Of a DNA stretch of 64,000 nucleotides, positions 22,056-32,516 are shown piece after piece. The notes beneath the pieces were generated by a model. That model was not told the origin of the DNA, did no database searches, and saw nothing but the letters and a program-made list of their open reading frames with translations. This DNA is from Anomaloglossus baeobatrachus (lineage: Eukaryota; Chordata; Amphibia; Anura; Aromobatidae), in NCBI RefSeq assembly GCF_048569485.1, contig NC_134358.1, positions 245,868,964-245,932,963 on the forward strand, in the 5' to 3' direction. The translations under genes and the position numbers were made by a program. Position 1 is the stretch's first letter; every line of letters begins with the position of its first letter.

Positions 22056-22224
22056 AGTTTGCCATGTACCTCCACTCACCCATGGGTACACTTCTCGACT
22101 TTGGATAATCGCTGGACTGCTCCTCCTTCTCCTCATGCGCCATCATGATGACCGTTACAATAGTTAGGTCTTTGTTTCAGGTATACCCCCAGTGGTAAAT
22201 TTTTTCGCCCATTCTTTGCAGAAT

Positions 22225-23500
22225 GGACATTACAACGACAGGAGACCCGCTCCTTTGCAATGGGAACAATGTTTTGAGGCCCTCATGCACGTCTCTACCC
22301 AGGGACAACGTGTAGCCTCCCAATTTTTGGCTGCCCTGCCTAAGGGCTATACTGAAATACACCCACTTCCTTAAAATGGACACTTAATGTTTTGAGGCCC
22401 TCATGCACGTCTCTACCCAGGGACAATGTGGAGCCTCCCAATTTTTGGCTGCCCTGGCAAAGGGCTATACTGAAATAGACCCACTTCCTTACAATGGGCA
22501 CTTCAGGTTTAAAGGCCATCATGCACGTCTCTACCCAGGGACAATGTGGAGCCTCCCAATTTTTGGCTGCCCTGCCTAAGGGCTATACTATAATACACCC
22601 ACTTCCTGACAATGGACACTTAATGTTTTGAGGCCCTCATGCACGTCTCTACCCAGGGACAATGTGGAGCCTCCCAATTTTTGGCTGCCCTGGCAAAGGG
22701 CTATACTGAAATAGACCCACTTCCTTACAATGGGCACTTCAGGTTTAAAGGCCATCATGCACGTCTCTACCCAGGGACAATGTGGAGCCTCCCAATTTTT
22801 GGCTGCCCTGCCTAAGGGCTATACTGAAATACACCCACTTCCTTAAAATGGACACTTAATGTTTTGAGGCCCTCATGCACGTCTCTACCCAGGGACAATG
22901 TGGAGCCTCCCAATTTTTGGCTGCCCTGGCAAAGGGCTATACTGAAATAGACCCACTTCCTTACAATGGGCACTTCAGGTTTAAAGGCCATCATGCACGT
23001 CTCTATCCAGGGACAATGTGGAGCCTCCCAATTTTTGGCTGCCCTGCCTAAGGGCTATACTGAAATACACCCACTTCCTTAAAATGGACACTTAATGTTT
23101 TGAGGCCCTCATGCACGTCTCTACCCAGGGACAATGTGGAGCCTCCCAATTTTTGGCTGCCCTGGCAAAGGGCTATACTGAAATAGACCCACTTCCTTAC
23201 AATGGGCACTTCAGGTTTAAAGGCCATCATGCACGTCTCTACCCAGGGACAATGTGGAGCCTCCCAATTTTTGGCTGCCCTGCCTAAGGGCTATACTATA
23301 ATACACCCACTTCCTGACAATGGACACTTAATGTTTTGAGGCCCTCATGCACGTCTGTATGCAGGGGCATTGGTGAACCTCACAATTTAGGACTGCCCTG
23401 GCAAAGGAAAATACTACAAAGACTCACTTCCTCAAAATGGGCACATTAGACTCAAGAGGCCTTCATGTACGTCTCTTCTCAGGGACATCGGAGTGCCACA
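22225..23500. repeat. Eleven 118-bp tandem repeats in the right arm of the hAT element
   Basis: The landmark GTCTCTACCCAGGG (or close variants) falls at 22291, 22409, 22527, 22645, 22763, 22881, 22999, 23117, 23235, 23353 and 23471, every 118 bp. From 22409 to 23353 two unit types alternate (TTTTGAGGCCCTCATGCAC and TTTAAAGGCCATCATGCAC), giving a 236-bp higher-order unit. The last units are more degenerate. Short open frames repeated on the minus strand are a by-product. Confidence 0.95.
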
Positions 23501-23932
23501 CAATGTTTTCACGTAAAATCTTTCATGTATTGATCTCAAAAAGTAACATACACCAGATCTATCTCACTATTGGGTATGTGCCCTTAACATTTCCGCCATG
23601 AAAAATCATTTTGGGGTCATTTTGGAAGGTTTTCTGGTGAGTCCGTAAAAATGGCGTAAAACGCGGACAAAATTGTTCACAGCTGTGACTTTTGAGTGAT
23701 AAATGCTTCAAGGGGTCTTCCCCATGCTGTTGCCATGTCATTTGAGCACTCTTCTGAGACTTTTGTGACATTTTTAGGGTTTCTCCATGCTGCCGGGAGG
23801 TCATTTCACAAAAATACTCGGGTCTCCCATAGGATAACATTGGGCTCGTTGCTCGGGCCGAGTACACGAGTATCTTGGGAGGCTCGGCCCGAGCTTCGAG
23901 CACCCGAGCTTTTTAGTACTCGCTCATCACTA

Positions 23933-23940
23933 GTGGTTAC
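23933..23940. repeat. hAT target-site duplication, right copy
   Basis: GTGGTTAC, identical to 17289-17296. Confidence 0.95.
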
Positions 23941-24118
23941 ATCAAACAGCAGGTGTATGCGACCCCTCCATCAACATTACAGGACCTACCATGACATATC
24001 ACAGATGCTTGTGCAAACGTGTCACCTACCATATTGCACAACGTGCAGCAAGATACAGTATGCTGTCCAAAGTCCAGATGTGCATTGCAGCTGACGGTGG
24101 CCACTTTGAGCATCAAAG
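23941..24118 (+). pseudogene. Mariner-like transposase remnant, right piece
   Basis: Continues the family pattern after the hAT insertion: IKQQVYATPPSTLQDL, then a degraded stretch ending in the ADGGHFEH block typical of this mariner-like C-terminus, here readable only with an in-frame stop and a shift. Inactive. Confidence 0.65.
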
Positions 24119-24435
24119 TTAAATGAGCGCCATGTGTGTGACCAGCATTCAAAGTTTTGGGGGGGTCATGGGTTTCATATCATAGCACTTCTGTATGCAA
24201 GGTGTCGATTCGTATTAAATTGATGATGCCCTACAATTTTTTAATTCACTTTTTTTCTCTCTCATTCCGTTTGAGATAAAAATGCTAACTCCGTTGCTTT
24301 CCACCAGGTGGCACTATAGGTAGTTTCATTGCGTAGCACATGGCTACTTTACTATACCTAGACACCACTTCTATGCCTTTAGCTGCCGCCATTCTCAAGT
24401 TAATGGTGGTGGACAGGATATGGGTGGACACACTG

Positions 24436-24974
24436 TATAGTATTTAATATATAAACTATAAATCGTCATAGCTTACATATAATTTAAGATCATGCAAAAA
24501 TAAGTGTTTATACGAGCTGAAAAGGGAATAAAAGGGAATAGAAAACATTTAAAACAATAGCTACTTCATGTATACTAGTCATATTTTAATTTTCAAAGCG
24601 TTAATATTAAAAGGGATAGACGATAATGAAAAAATAACGACAGGAGAAGATAGAGATTAGTATGTGGAACAAGGAAATCTGCTATAATAAACATATTAAA
24701 TTTTTTTTAAAAAAAAAACTATATATGGTTATTGAAAGGAATAAGAGGAAAAAAGAAAAAACTAAGTACATATTAAGGGTGAAGAAAGGAATACGAATAT
24801 ACATAAAATAAAAGCTAAACGCACATTATACAATTCTAACCTACATTATCTATATTATATAAAAGTATGTAACTATCTAAGTAGCTTAAATAATATATAA
24901 ATTTGGAAAGGAAACAGGTTAGTAAAATATTAAAATAATAGCTTAATTAGTTGCTACAAGTACACTTGGTAAGG
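24436..24974. other. No gene seen; AT-rich intergenic sequence
   Basis: Strongly AT-rich with homopolymer A runs and no recognisable repeat ends or coding frames. Confidence 0.5.
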
Positions 24975-26516
24975 AAGGGTCGGACTGGGGTGTCTGGGGC
25001 CCTCCAGGGGCCCACCCTACAGCTAAATGTAAATACCTGTTAGCCGTTATCCCCTTTATAGTGCAGCATCGACTGTGAATCACCGGCAGCTCCTGCACAT
25101 CTACTGTGCACACAAATGATGTACAGTTACAGTAGTTTGCAGTAAGGGGATCTTTGGTGACAACAAGTTATCAGCGATCCACAGGTGTGATAAATTATTG
25201 ATTGGTGGAATCCGACCAGTGGAAAACGCACCGAGCGGAAGATTGGGGAACTTTTATCCCGATTATAAAATGCAGCGGCAGGTGGGATGTGTGACCGCAG
25301 ATCCATTCATCCTCTGTAGGGCTGACAGAAAAAGTCAAGCACAGCGCTCGCAGCCACTGAGGGAATGAATGGATCAAGAATAGAGTAAGGGTACCTTCAC
25401 ACTTTAGCGATGCAGCAGCGATCCGACCAGCGATCTGACCTGGTCAGGATCGCTGCTGCATCGCTACATGGTCGCTGGTGAGCTGTCAAACAGGCAGATC
25501 TCACCAGCGACCAGTGAACAGCCCCCAGCCAGCAGTGACGTGCAAGCGACGCTGCGCTTGCACGGAGCCGGCGTCTGGAAGCTGCGGACACTGGTAACTA
25601 AGGTAAACATCGGGTATGGTTACCCGATGTTTACATTAGTTACCAGCGCACACCGCTTAGCTGTGTGTGCAGGGAGCAGGGAGCCGCGCACACTGAGCGC
25701 TGGCTCCTTGCTCTCCTAGCTACAGTACACATCGGGTTAATTAACCCGATGTGTAATGCAGCTACATGTGCAGAGAGCAGGTAGCCGCGCACACTGCTTA
25801 GCGCTGGCTCCTTGCTCTCCTAGCTACAGTACACATCAGGTTAATTAACCCGATGTGTACAGCAGCTACATGTGCAGAGAGCCGGAGCCGGCAGCACAGG
25901 CAGCGTGAGAGCTGCGGAGGCTGGTAACTAAGGTAAATATCGGGTAACCACCTTGGTTACCCAATGTTTATCTTAGTTACCAGCCTCCGCAGCTGCCAGA
26001 CGCCGGCTCCTGCTCCCTGCTCGCTTCATTTGTCGCTCTCTCGCTGTCACACACAGCGATCTGTGTGTCACAGCGGGAGAGCGCCTTTGAAGAAAATGAA
26101 CCAGGGCTGTGTGTAACGAGCAGCGATCTCGCAGCAGGGGCCAGATCGCTGCTCAGTGTCACACACAGCGAGATCGCTAATGATGTCACTGCTGCGTCAC
26201 AAAAAGCGTGACTCAACAGCGATCTCGGCAGCGAGCTCGCTGTGTGTGAAGCACCCCTTAGACATGAGTTCCATTGTAATGGGGATAAAAGTTGCACATC
26301 TTATCGATCAGTTCGGGTCCCAGCAATCGGACCCCCACTGATGAATAAGTTCTCTTATCCTGTCCACTCTGCCCACCAATAAATGCCAGCCCTGAGAAAC
26401 AGGCGGCTCCGTGGCCCTGTACAGCCGCCCTGCACTATATAAGGCACGGGGGCCCACTGAGGGCCTGGGGCCTACCGGGGGATTTGCCGATACCCCGGTG
26501 GGCCAGTCCGACCCTG
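24975..26516. mobile_element. hAT-type non-autonomous element
   Basis: The ends are AAGGGTCGGACTGG (left) and the inverted CCAGTCCGACCCTG (right), flanked by near-identical octamers TGGTAAGG (24967-24974) and TGCTAAGG (26517-26524), 7 of 8 matching. There is no transposase. A second MITE (25389-26257) is nested inside. 1542 bp in total. Confidence 0.7.
25389..26257. mobile_element. PIF/Harbinger-like MITE nested in the hAT-type element
   Basis: Ends GGGTACCTTCACAC and, inverted, GTGTGAAGCACCCC, next to TAA and TTA. The interior is built from repeated GCAGCGATC and AGCGATCTCGC pieces and two hairpins around ACATCGGGTTA / TTAACCCGATGT (25720-25860). No coding sequence. Confidence 0.6.
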
Positions 26517-26524
26517 TGCTAAGG

Positions 26525-26770
26525 TCAGAATAATCAGTGACCACGTGGGGGAAAGTTCGGTTTGAATTTTACTTTAATATTGTCTTAAGGTGGATTCAAA
26601 GAATAGAAGTAATCCATTTGTGTTAAACCAAGTTAGTAATGGATTTGTTGAGTATATAAGGAATTATAAACTAGCCGAATTACTGTATCTTTGCATAGTT
26701 TCCTTACATAGTTATTGCCAAAATATTGTAATCCAAAGTTATGATGAAATCTTGCTGTCTTATTGCTCTA
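26525..26770. other. No feature seen
   Basis: AT-rich sequence between the hAT-type element and the second DIRS family; nothing recognisable. Confidence 0.4.
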
Positions 26771-26946
26771 AAAAGAAGGATTTTTGTGTACTCACCGTAA
26801 TATCTCTTTCTCTGAGTCTTCATTGGGGGACACAGGACCATGGGTGTATGCTGCTGTGACTAGGAGGCTGACACTAAGTGAACATAAAAAGTTAGCTCCT
26901 CCCTGGCAGTGTACACCCCGAGCCGGAGGCGGAACTATGCCAGTTT
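26771..26946. repeat. DIRS family B left inverted terminal repeat
   Basis: From AAGGATTTTTGTGTACTCAC to CTATGCCAGTTTAG; inner part mirrored at 34374-34517. Confidence 0.85.
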
Positions 26947-27032
26947 AGTGCAAAAGCAGTAGTAGGAGAGACCTGAACAACCGTAACTAAACAATGTAAT
27001 ACACGAGAAAAATGTGTGGTGAAAAACACGTA

Positions 27033-28627
27033 CAGTGCCTACAAGTAGTATTCAACCCCCTGCAGATTTAGCAGGTTTACACATTCGGAATTAACTTGGC
27101 ATTGTGACATTTGGACTGTAGATCAGCCTGGAAGTGTGAAATGCACTGCAGCAAAAAAGAATGTTATTTCTTTTTTTTTTTTTTTTTTTAAATTGTGAAA
27201 AGTTTATTCAGAGGGTCATTTATTATTCAACCCCTCAATCCACCAGAATTCTGTTTGGTTCCCCTAAAGTATTAAGAGGTATTTCAGGCACAAAGAACAA
27301 TGAGCTTCACATGTTTGGATTAATTATCTCTTTTTCCAGCCTTTTCTGACTAATTAAGACCCTCCCCAAACTTGTGAACAGCATTCATACTTGGTCAACA
27401 TGGGAAAGACAAAGGAGCATTCCAAGGCCATCAGAGACAAGATCGTGGAGGGTCACAAGGCTGGCAAGGGGTACAAAACCCTTTCCAAGGAGTTGGGCCT
27501 ACCTGTCTCCACTGTTGGGAGCATCATCCGGAAGTGGAAGGCTTATGGAACTACTGTTAGCCTTCCACGGCCTGGACAGCCTTTGAAAGTTTCCACTCGT
27601 GCCGAGGCCAGGCTTGTCCGAAGAGTCAAGGCTAACCCAAGGACAACAAGGAAGGAGCTCCGGGAAGATCTCATGGCAGTGGGGACATTGGTTTCAGTCA
27701 ATACCATAAGTAACGTACTCCACCGCAATGGTCTCTGTTCCAGACGAGCCCGTAAGGTACCTTTACTTTCAAAGCGTCATGTCAAGGCTCGTCTACAGTT
27801 TGCTCATGATCACTTGGAGGACTCTGAGACAGACTGGTTCAAGGTTCTCTGGTCTGATGAGACCAAGATCGAGATGTCTGGTGCCAACCACACACGTGAC
27901 GTTTGGAGACTGGATGGCACTGCATACGACCCCAAGAATACCATCCCTACAGTCAAGCGTGGTGGTGGCAGCATCATGCTGTGGGGCTTTTTCACAGTCA
28001 AGGGGCCTGGCCATCTGGTCCGCATCCATGGGAAGATGGATAGCACGGCCTACCTGGAGATTTTGGCCAAGAACCTCCGCTCCTCCATCAAGGATCTTAA
28101 GATGGGTCGTCATTTCATCTTCCAACAAGACAACGACCCAAAGCACACAGCCAAGAAAACCAAGGCCTGGTTCAAGAGGGAAAAAATCAAGGTGTTGCAG
28201 TGGCCTAGTCAGTCTCCTGACCTTAACCCAATTGAAAACTTGTGGAAGGAGCTCAAGATTATAGTCCACATGAGACACCCAAACAACCTAGATAACTTGG
28301 AGAAGATCTGCATGGAGGAGTGGGCCAAGATAACTCCAGAGACCTGTGCCGGCCTGATCAGGTCTTATAAAAGACGATTATTAGCTGTAATTGCAAACAA
28401 GGGTTATTCCACAAAATATTAAACCTAGGGGTTGAATAATAATTGACCCACACTTTTATGTTGAAAATTTATTAAAATTTAACTGAGCAACATAACTTGT
28501 TGGTTTGTAAGATTTATGCATGTGTTAATAAATCCTGATCTTGTTTGAAGTTTGCAGGCTCTAACTTATTTGCATCTTATCAAACCTGCTAAATCTGCAG
28601 AGGGTTGAATACTACTTGTAGGCACTG
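27033..28627 (+). mobile_element. Full-length Tc1 transposon with intact transposase
   Basis: 1595 bp bounded by TA on both sides (27031-27032 and 28628-28629). The terminal inverted repeats start CAGTGCCTACAAGTAGTATT at both ends and match over the first 46 bp with one mismatch. The transposase frame is uninterrupted. It lies inside a DIRS element, so it is younger than that element and structurally capable of movement. Confidence 0.95.
27400..28422 (+). CDS. Tc1-like transposase, 340 aa, uninterrupted
   Basis: The start is the ATG at 27400 (MGKTKEHSKAIRDKI); the open frame upstream has no ATG. Length is normal for Tc1. Residues 1-120 form the paired-like DNA-binding region with two helix-turn-helix units (first around GYKTLSKELGLPVSTVGSII, linker around SLPRPGQPLK). 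The catalytic triad is the Asp of LWSDETKIEM, the first Asp of FQQDNDPKHTAKK and the Glu of PDLNPIENLWKELK, 34 residues after the second Asp (DD34E). A Gly-rich box VKRGGGSIMLWG is present. The C-terminus ends STKY. All hallmarks are intact, so it probably encodes active or recently active enzyme. Confidence 0.95.
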   Translation: MGKTKEHSKAIRDKIVEGHKAGKGYKTLSKELGLPVSTVGSIIRKWKAYGTTVSLPRPGQPLKVSTRAEARLVRRVKANPRTTRKELREDLMAVGTLVSVNTISNVLHRNGLCSRRARKVPLLSKRHVKARLQFAHDHLEDSETDWFKVLWSDETKIEMSGANHTRDVWRLDGTAYDPKNTIPTVKRGGGSIMLWGFFTVKGPGHLVRIHGKMDSTAYLEILAKNLRSSIKDLKMGRHFIFQQDNDPKHTAKKTKAWFKREKIKVLQWPSQSPDLNPIENLWKELKIIVHMRHPNNLDNLEKICMEEWAKITPETCAGLIRSYKRRLLAVIANKGYSTKY

Positions 28628-28722
28628 TATATATATAATAGCCGGATGGAAACAAAGGTGACCCGCAAACAACATCGGGAAACATCCGGTAAATGAAGAC
28701 CTCACAATCCAAACAGGGTGGG

Positions 28723-28826
28723 TGCTGTGTCCCCCAATGAAGACTCAGAGAAAGAGATTTTACGGTGAGTACACAAAAATCCTTCTTTCTCTATCGCTTT
28801 CATTGGGGGACACAGGACCATGGGAC
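28723..28826. other. DIRS family B internal complementary region
   Basis: Contains the reverse complement of the extreme left end (CCCCCAATGAAGACTCAG through GTGAGTACACAAAAATCC) followed by that of the extreme right end (TTCTCTATCGCTTTCATTGG), the DIRS joining signal. Confidence 0.85.
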
Positions 28827-29031
28827 GTCCAAAAGCAGTCCCTGGGTGGGTACATAAGCCGTCCTACAGATCCAAAACAAACGCACAAATTCTGTAGGAA
28901 CGCTCTGTACAATGTTTACTACCTTTTTAGAGGTGTGCGACGGCCATCTGCAACACCTTTCTCCCAAGGCAGGCATCTGCTGATGCCTGGGTGTGGACCT
29001 TGTAAAACCTGGTGAAGGTATGAAGACTGGA

Positions 29032-30330
29032 CTACATTGCGGCTTTGCAGACTTGCTCGGCTGAAGCCTGGTGCCTGATTGCCCAAGACGCCCCAACTGC
29101 ACGGGTGGAATGGGCTCTTACTCCCCTCGGAGAGGACTTGTCCCTGATTCGGTAGGACTCCGAAATGGCTGACCTGATCCATCTGGCAATGGTAGCCTTG
29201 GACGCCGGCATGCCCTTCTTGGAACCAGAAGGCAGGACGAACAGGTTGTCTGATTTGCGGAAAGGCGCAGTTCTCGAGACGTAAGTCCTGAGCACTCGTA
29301 CTAAGTCCAGAGTGTGTAGTGACCTTTCCAAGGAGCGAGTGGGTGCCGGACAAAAAGATGGAAGCACGATATCCTCATTCAGGTGAAAAGGAGACACCAC
29401 CTTCGGCAGGAACTCCAGAGATGGACGCAGGACAACCTTGTCCTCGTGAAAAACAAGAAAAGGTGAACGGCGCGAAAGAGCTGCCAGTTCAGACGTTCTC
29501 CTGATTGAAGTGACCGCCACCAAAAAGATCACTTTCCAGGATAAGTGTGAGAATGAAGATTCTTTGAGCGGTTCAAATGGAGCCAGTTGGAGTGATCCTA
29601 AAACCAGATTAAGATCCCATGGTTCTAGCGGAGCCCGATAGGGCGGATTCAGATGAGCGACACCTTGGATGAACGTCTTGACCTGCGGACGTGATGCTAG
29701 ATTTCTTTGGAAAAGAACAGACAAAGCCGACACCTGCCCCTTGATGGTTGCCAGTGAGAGACCCGCTTGCAACCCTGCCTGAAGGAACGCTAGAAGCGTC
29801 GGTATTGACAGAACTAGCGGGGAGAGATTTCCGTTGACCTCGCACCACTGAAAAAAGGCCCTCCAGGTGCGGTAGTAGATCTTTGAAGATGAAGGCTTTC
29901 GAGTCCTAATCATAGTCTGAATCACTCCTGGAGCAAATCCTGACTGGGCTAACAGCCAGGATTCAAGAGCCATGCCATCAAATTGAGAACACCTGAATTT
30001 TGATGGAAGAGCGGACCTTGAGACAGCAGGTCCGGCCGATCCGGAAGCCACCATGGGGTGTCTGCGACGAGCTGTGCGAGTTCTGCGAACCATGCTCGCC
30101 TGGGCCATTCTGGGGCGATGAGAATCACCGGAATGCCCTCTGCCTTGATTTTCTTGAGGACTCTTGGGATCAATGGCAGCGGCGGGAAGATGAACGGTAG
30201 TCTGAACTGATTCCACGGAAGAATGAGGGCGTCGACTCCTAGCGCCTGCTTGTCGTGGGAGCGGGATATGAACTGTGGGACTTGATTGTTGAACCGCGAG
30301 GCCATCAGGTCCACATCCGGAGTCCCCCAC
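29032..30330 (-). pseudogene. DIRS family B tyrosine recombinase
   Basis: A 432-codon frame. The recombinase domain shows the first Arg in VTSIRRTSELAALS and the HxxR box in HSTRAVGASWAIRH close to its end, in the same order as in family A (about 50-60% alike by eye in this part). The end of the domain, where the nucleophile Tyr is expected, is not in the same open stretch. Part of a broken element. Confidence 0.8.
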
Positions 30331-31950
30331 CTGTGGCAGATCTGCTCAAAAACCTCTCTGTTGAGAGACCATTCGCCCGACCCTGCCTGCTGAGGTAGTC
30401 GGCCGCCCAGTTTTCCACGCCGGGGATATGTACCGCGGAGATCCTGGTGTGGTGAGACTCTGTCCACTGTATGATCCTCTTCACCTGTCTCATCGCCATG
30501 ACGCTCCTCGTGCCGCCCTGATGATTGATGTATGCCACCGCCGTGGCGGTGTCCGATTGTATCCTGATTGGAGACCCCTGGAGAAGGTGCTGAAAGGCTT
30601 GCAGGGCTTGTAGGACCGCTCTGATCTCCAACACATTGATCGGGAGCCGGCTTTCCTGGTAGGACCACTGACCGTGAGCCGTGCGTTGATGGAAGACCGC
30701 TCCCCAGCCCAGAAGGCTGGCATCGGTGGTGACTGTCTTCCAGTGCACCGGTACGAACGACGTTCCTTTGACAAGATTCTGGCTGTTGGTCCACCAGCGC
30801 AGCGAGTGGCGGACTTCCGGGGACAAAAGTATCTTGTGATCCAAGGTGAATAGAGACTTGTCCCGATTGTGCAGCAGAGAAAGCTGAAGGGGGCGAAGGT
30901 GGAAGCGGGCAAACGGAACCGCCTCTATTGCCGCCACCATTCAACCGAGGGCCCTCATACCGAAGCGTATGGACACCGCCCTGGAGAGGTGGAGGGTCTG
31001 GACGTCCTTCCGGAGGGAGACAATCTTTTCCTGTGGAAGGAACACGCGTCCTTGGTATCGAACTCCATGCCTAGGAAGGTAATCCGGCGCGCCGGGGTCA
31101 ACGAGGACTTCTTCCGATTGATGAGCCAACCGAGACGGGATAGAGTGTCTATGGTGACTTGGACATTTAGACGACAGTCGTTGAAAGAGGACCCCTTGAT
31201 CAGTAAGTCGTCCAGGTATGGAATTACCAAAACACCTCTGAAGTGCAGGATCGACATGGCAGCAGCCATGACTTTCGTGAACACTCGAGGCGCAGACGCA
31301 AGACCAAAGGGTAGGGCAGTGAACTGATAATGATCGTGTGCCACGGCAAAGCGCAGGAATTTTTGGTGCTGGTGGGCAATCGGGATATGCAGATATGCGT
31401 CCTGAATGTCTAGAGAGGCGAGGAATTCGCCGACCTCCATGGAGGCAATCACCGACCGTAGGGACTCCATGCGAAATCTTCGGGTTCTGACGTACCTGTT
31501 GAGGATCTTGAGGTCGAGAACAGGGCGCACAGTGCCATCCTTCTTGGGGACAATGAAGAGGTTGGAGTAGACTCCCCTGAACCGTTCCGAATCTGGGACC
31601 AGAATCATGACCCCTGAGCGGTGCAGAGATTCGATGGCGTGAAAAAAGGGGCGAGCTCGCGCATCCGACTCGGGAGGATGGGAAAGGAAAAAGCGACTTG
31701 GAGGAATTGACGTAAATTCTATCTTGTAACCCAAGACTAGGATTTCTCTGACCCAAGCGTCTGTGATCAAGGGGAGCCAGACGTGTTGGAAGAGAGAAAG
31801 GCGCCCCCCCACCTGGTCTGCACTGACGCGCGAAGACCACGAGTCATTTGGAGGAGTATCGTTGAGATCTAGATGCTGGTTTGGCAGGCTGGCGTGGTCT
31901 GGAACGCCAGGAGGGTTTTGTTTGTTTTGAAAGACGGGTTCCTCCTGCAT
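29949..31950 (-). pseudogene. DIRS family B reverse transcriptase / RNase H / methyltransferase-like region
   Basis: RT motifs include KKDGTVRPVLDLKILNRY, LASLDIQDAYLHIPI and the YLDD box in VIPYLDDLLIKG. RNase H is marked by TTDASLLGWGAV and the IQSDTATAVAYIN block. The methyltransferase-like tail has FPPLPLIPRVLKKI and PEWPRRAWF. These lie in separate open stretches, so the gene is broken in this copy. Confidence 0.85.
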
Positions 31951-32516
31951 CTCTGCGGGGATCTGTTCCTCCTAGGCTGTGTCGGGGAACTGAAGCTGCG
32001 AAAAGGGCGAAAACCTGAGGTCCGCTGGCGGCGCGGGATACGCCTTGGTCTCAGTTGGGGAAGGGAGGTGCTCTTTCCTCCCGTAGCCTCGGCGATAATC
32101 TGGTCGAGCCTGTCCCCAAACAGTCGGCCTCCTGCAAACGGGAGGGCGATAAGGGATTTCTTTGAAGCCGCGTCTGCATTCCAGGCTCTGAGCCAGACTG
32201 CTCGGCGGATAGCCACCGTGTTGCTGGCCGCTTATGCTGCGCAATTGGCTGTAGACAGAGATGCGTTAATGATGTACTCACCCGCCAGGGCAATCTGTGC
32301 CGCCATGTTGACGAGCTCGGGATCGCCAGACTGCGAGCGAAGGCCTCTGCGAAGGGTGTCGACCCAGGTCACCATGGCCTTAGCTACCCAGACGGCGGTG
32401 AAGGCCGGTGACAGGGCTGCGCCTGCCGCCTCAAAAGCCGAACGGGCGAATCTCTCGATGTTCCGGTCCGTGGCATCACGTAGCGATGTTCCCTGCGGCA
32501 GAGATAGAACTGTATG

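Larger units (their letters stand above)
17297..23932 (+). mobile_element. Complete hAT DNA transposon, apparently autonomous
   Basis: The 6636-bp element begins TAGTGATGAGCGAG and ends in its exact reverse complement (14 bp perfect, then partial similarity), flanked by identical 8-bp duplications GTGGTTAC. A single uninterrupted transposase frame (18708-22055) lies in the middle. The left arm carries four 188-bp tandem units and the right arm eleven 118-bp units. The target is the middle of an older mariner-like gene remnant. Perfect duplications, matching tips and an open transposase indicate a young insertion. Confidence 0.95.
16893..24435 (+). mobile_element. Mariner-like DNA transposon remnant split by a hAT element
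   Basis: The ends are inverted repeats: CAGTGTGTCCACCCATATCC at 16893 is mirrored by GGATATGGGTGGACACACTG ending at 24435, both bordered by TA. The inverted similarity extends inward roughly 250 bp on each side, through the AGTGGTGTCTAGGTAAAGTA and GCGCCACCTGGTG blocks. Removing the hAT insertion leaves about 0.9 kb, so most of the transposase is deleted. It is non-autonomous and older than the hAT element inside it. Confidence 0.85.

Noticed and set aside
22225-23500. Regular 118-bp repeats as a CRISPR array
   Set aside because: No spacers, units far too long, eukaryotic hAT context with matching termini and target duplication.
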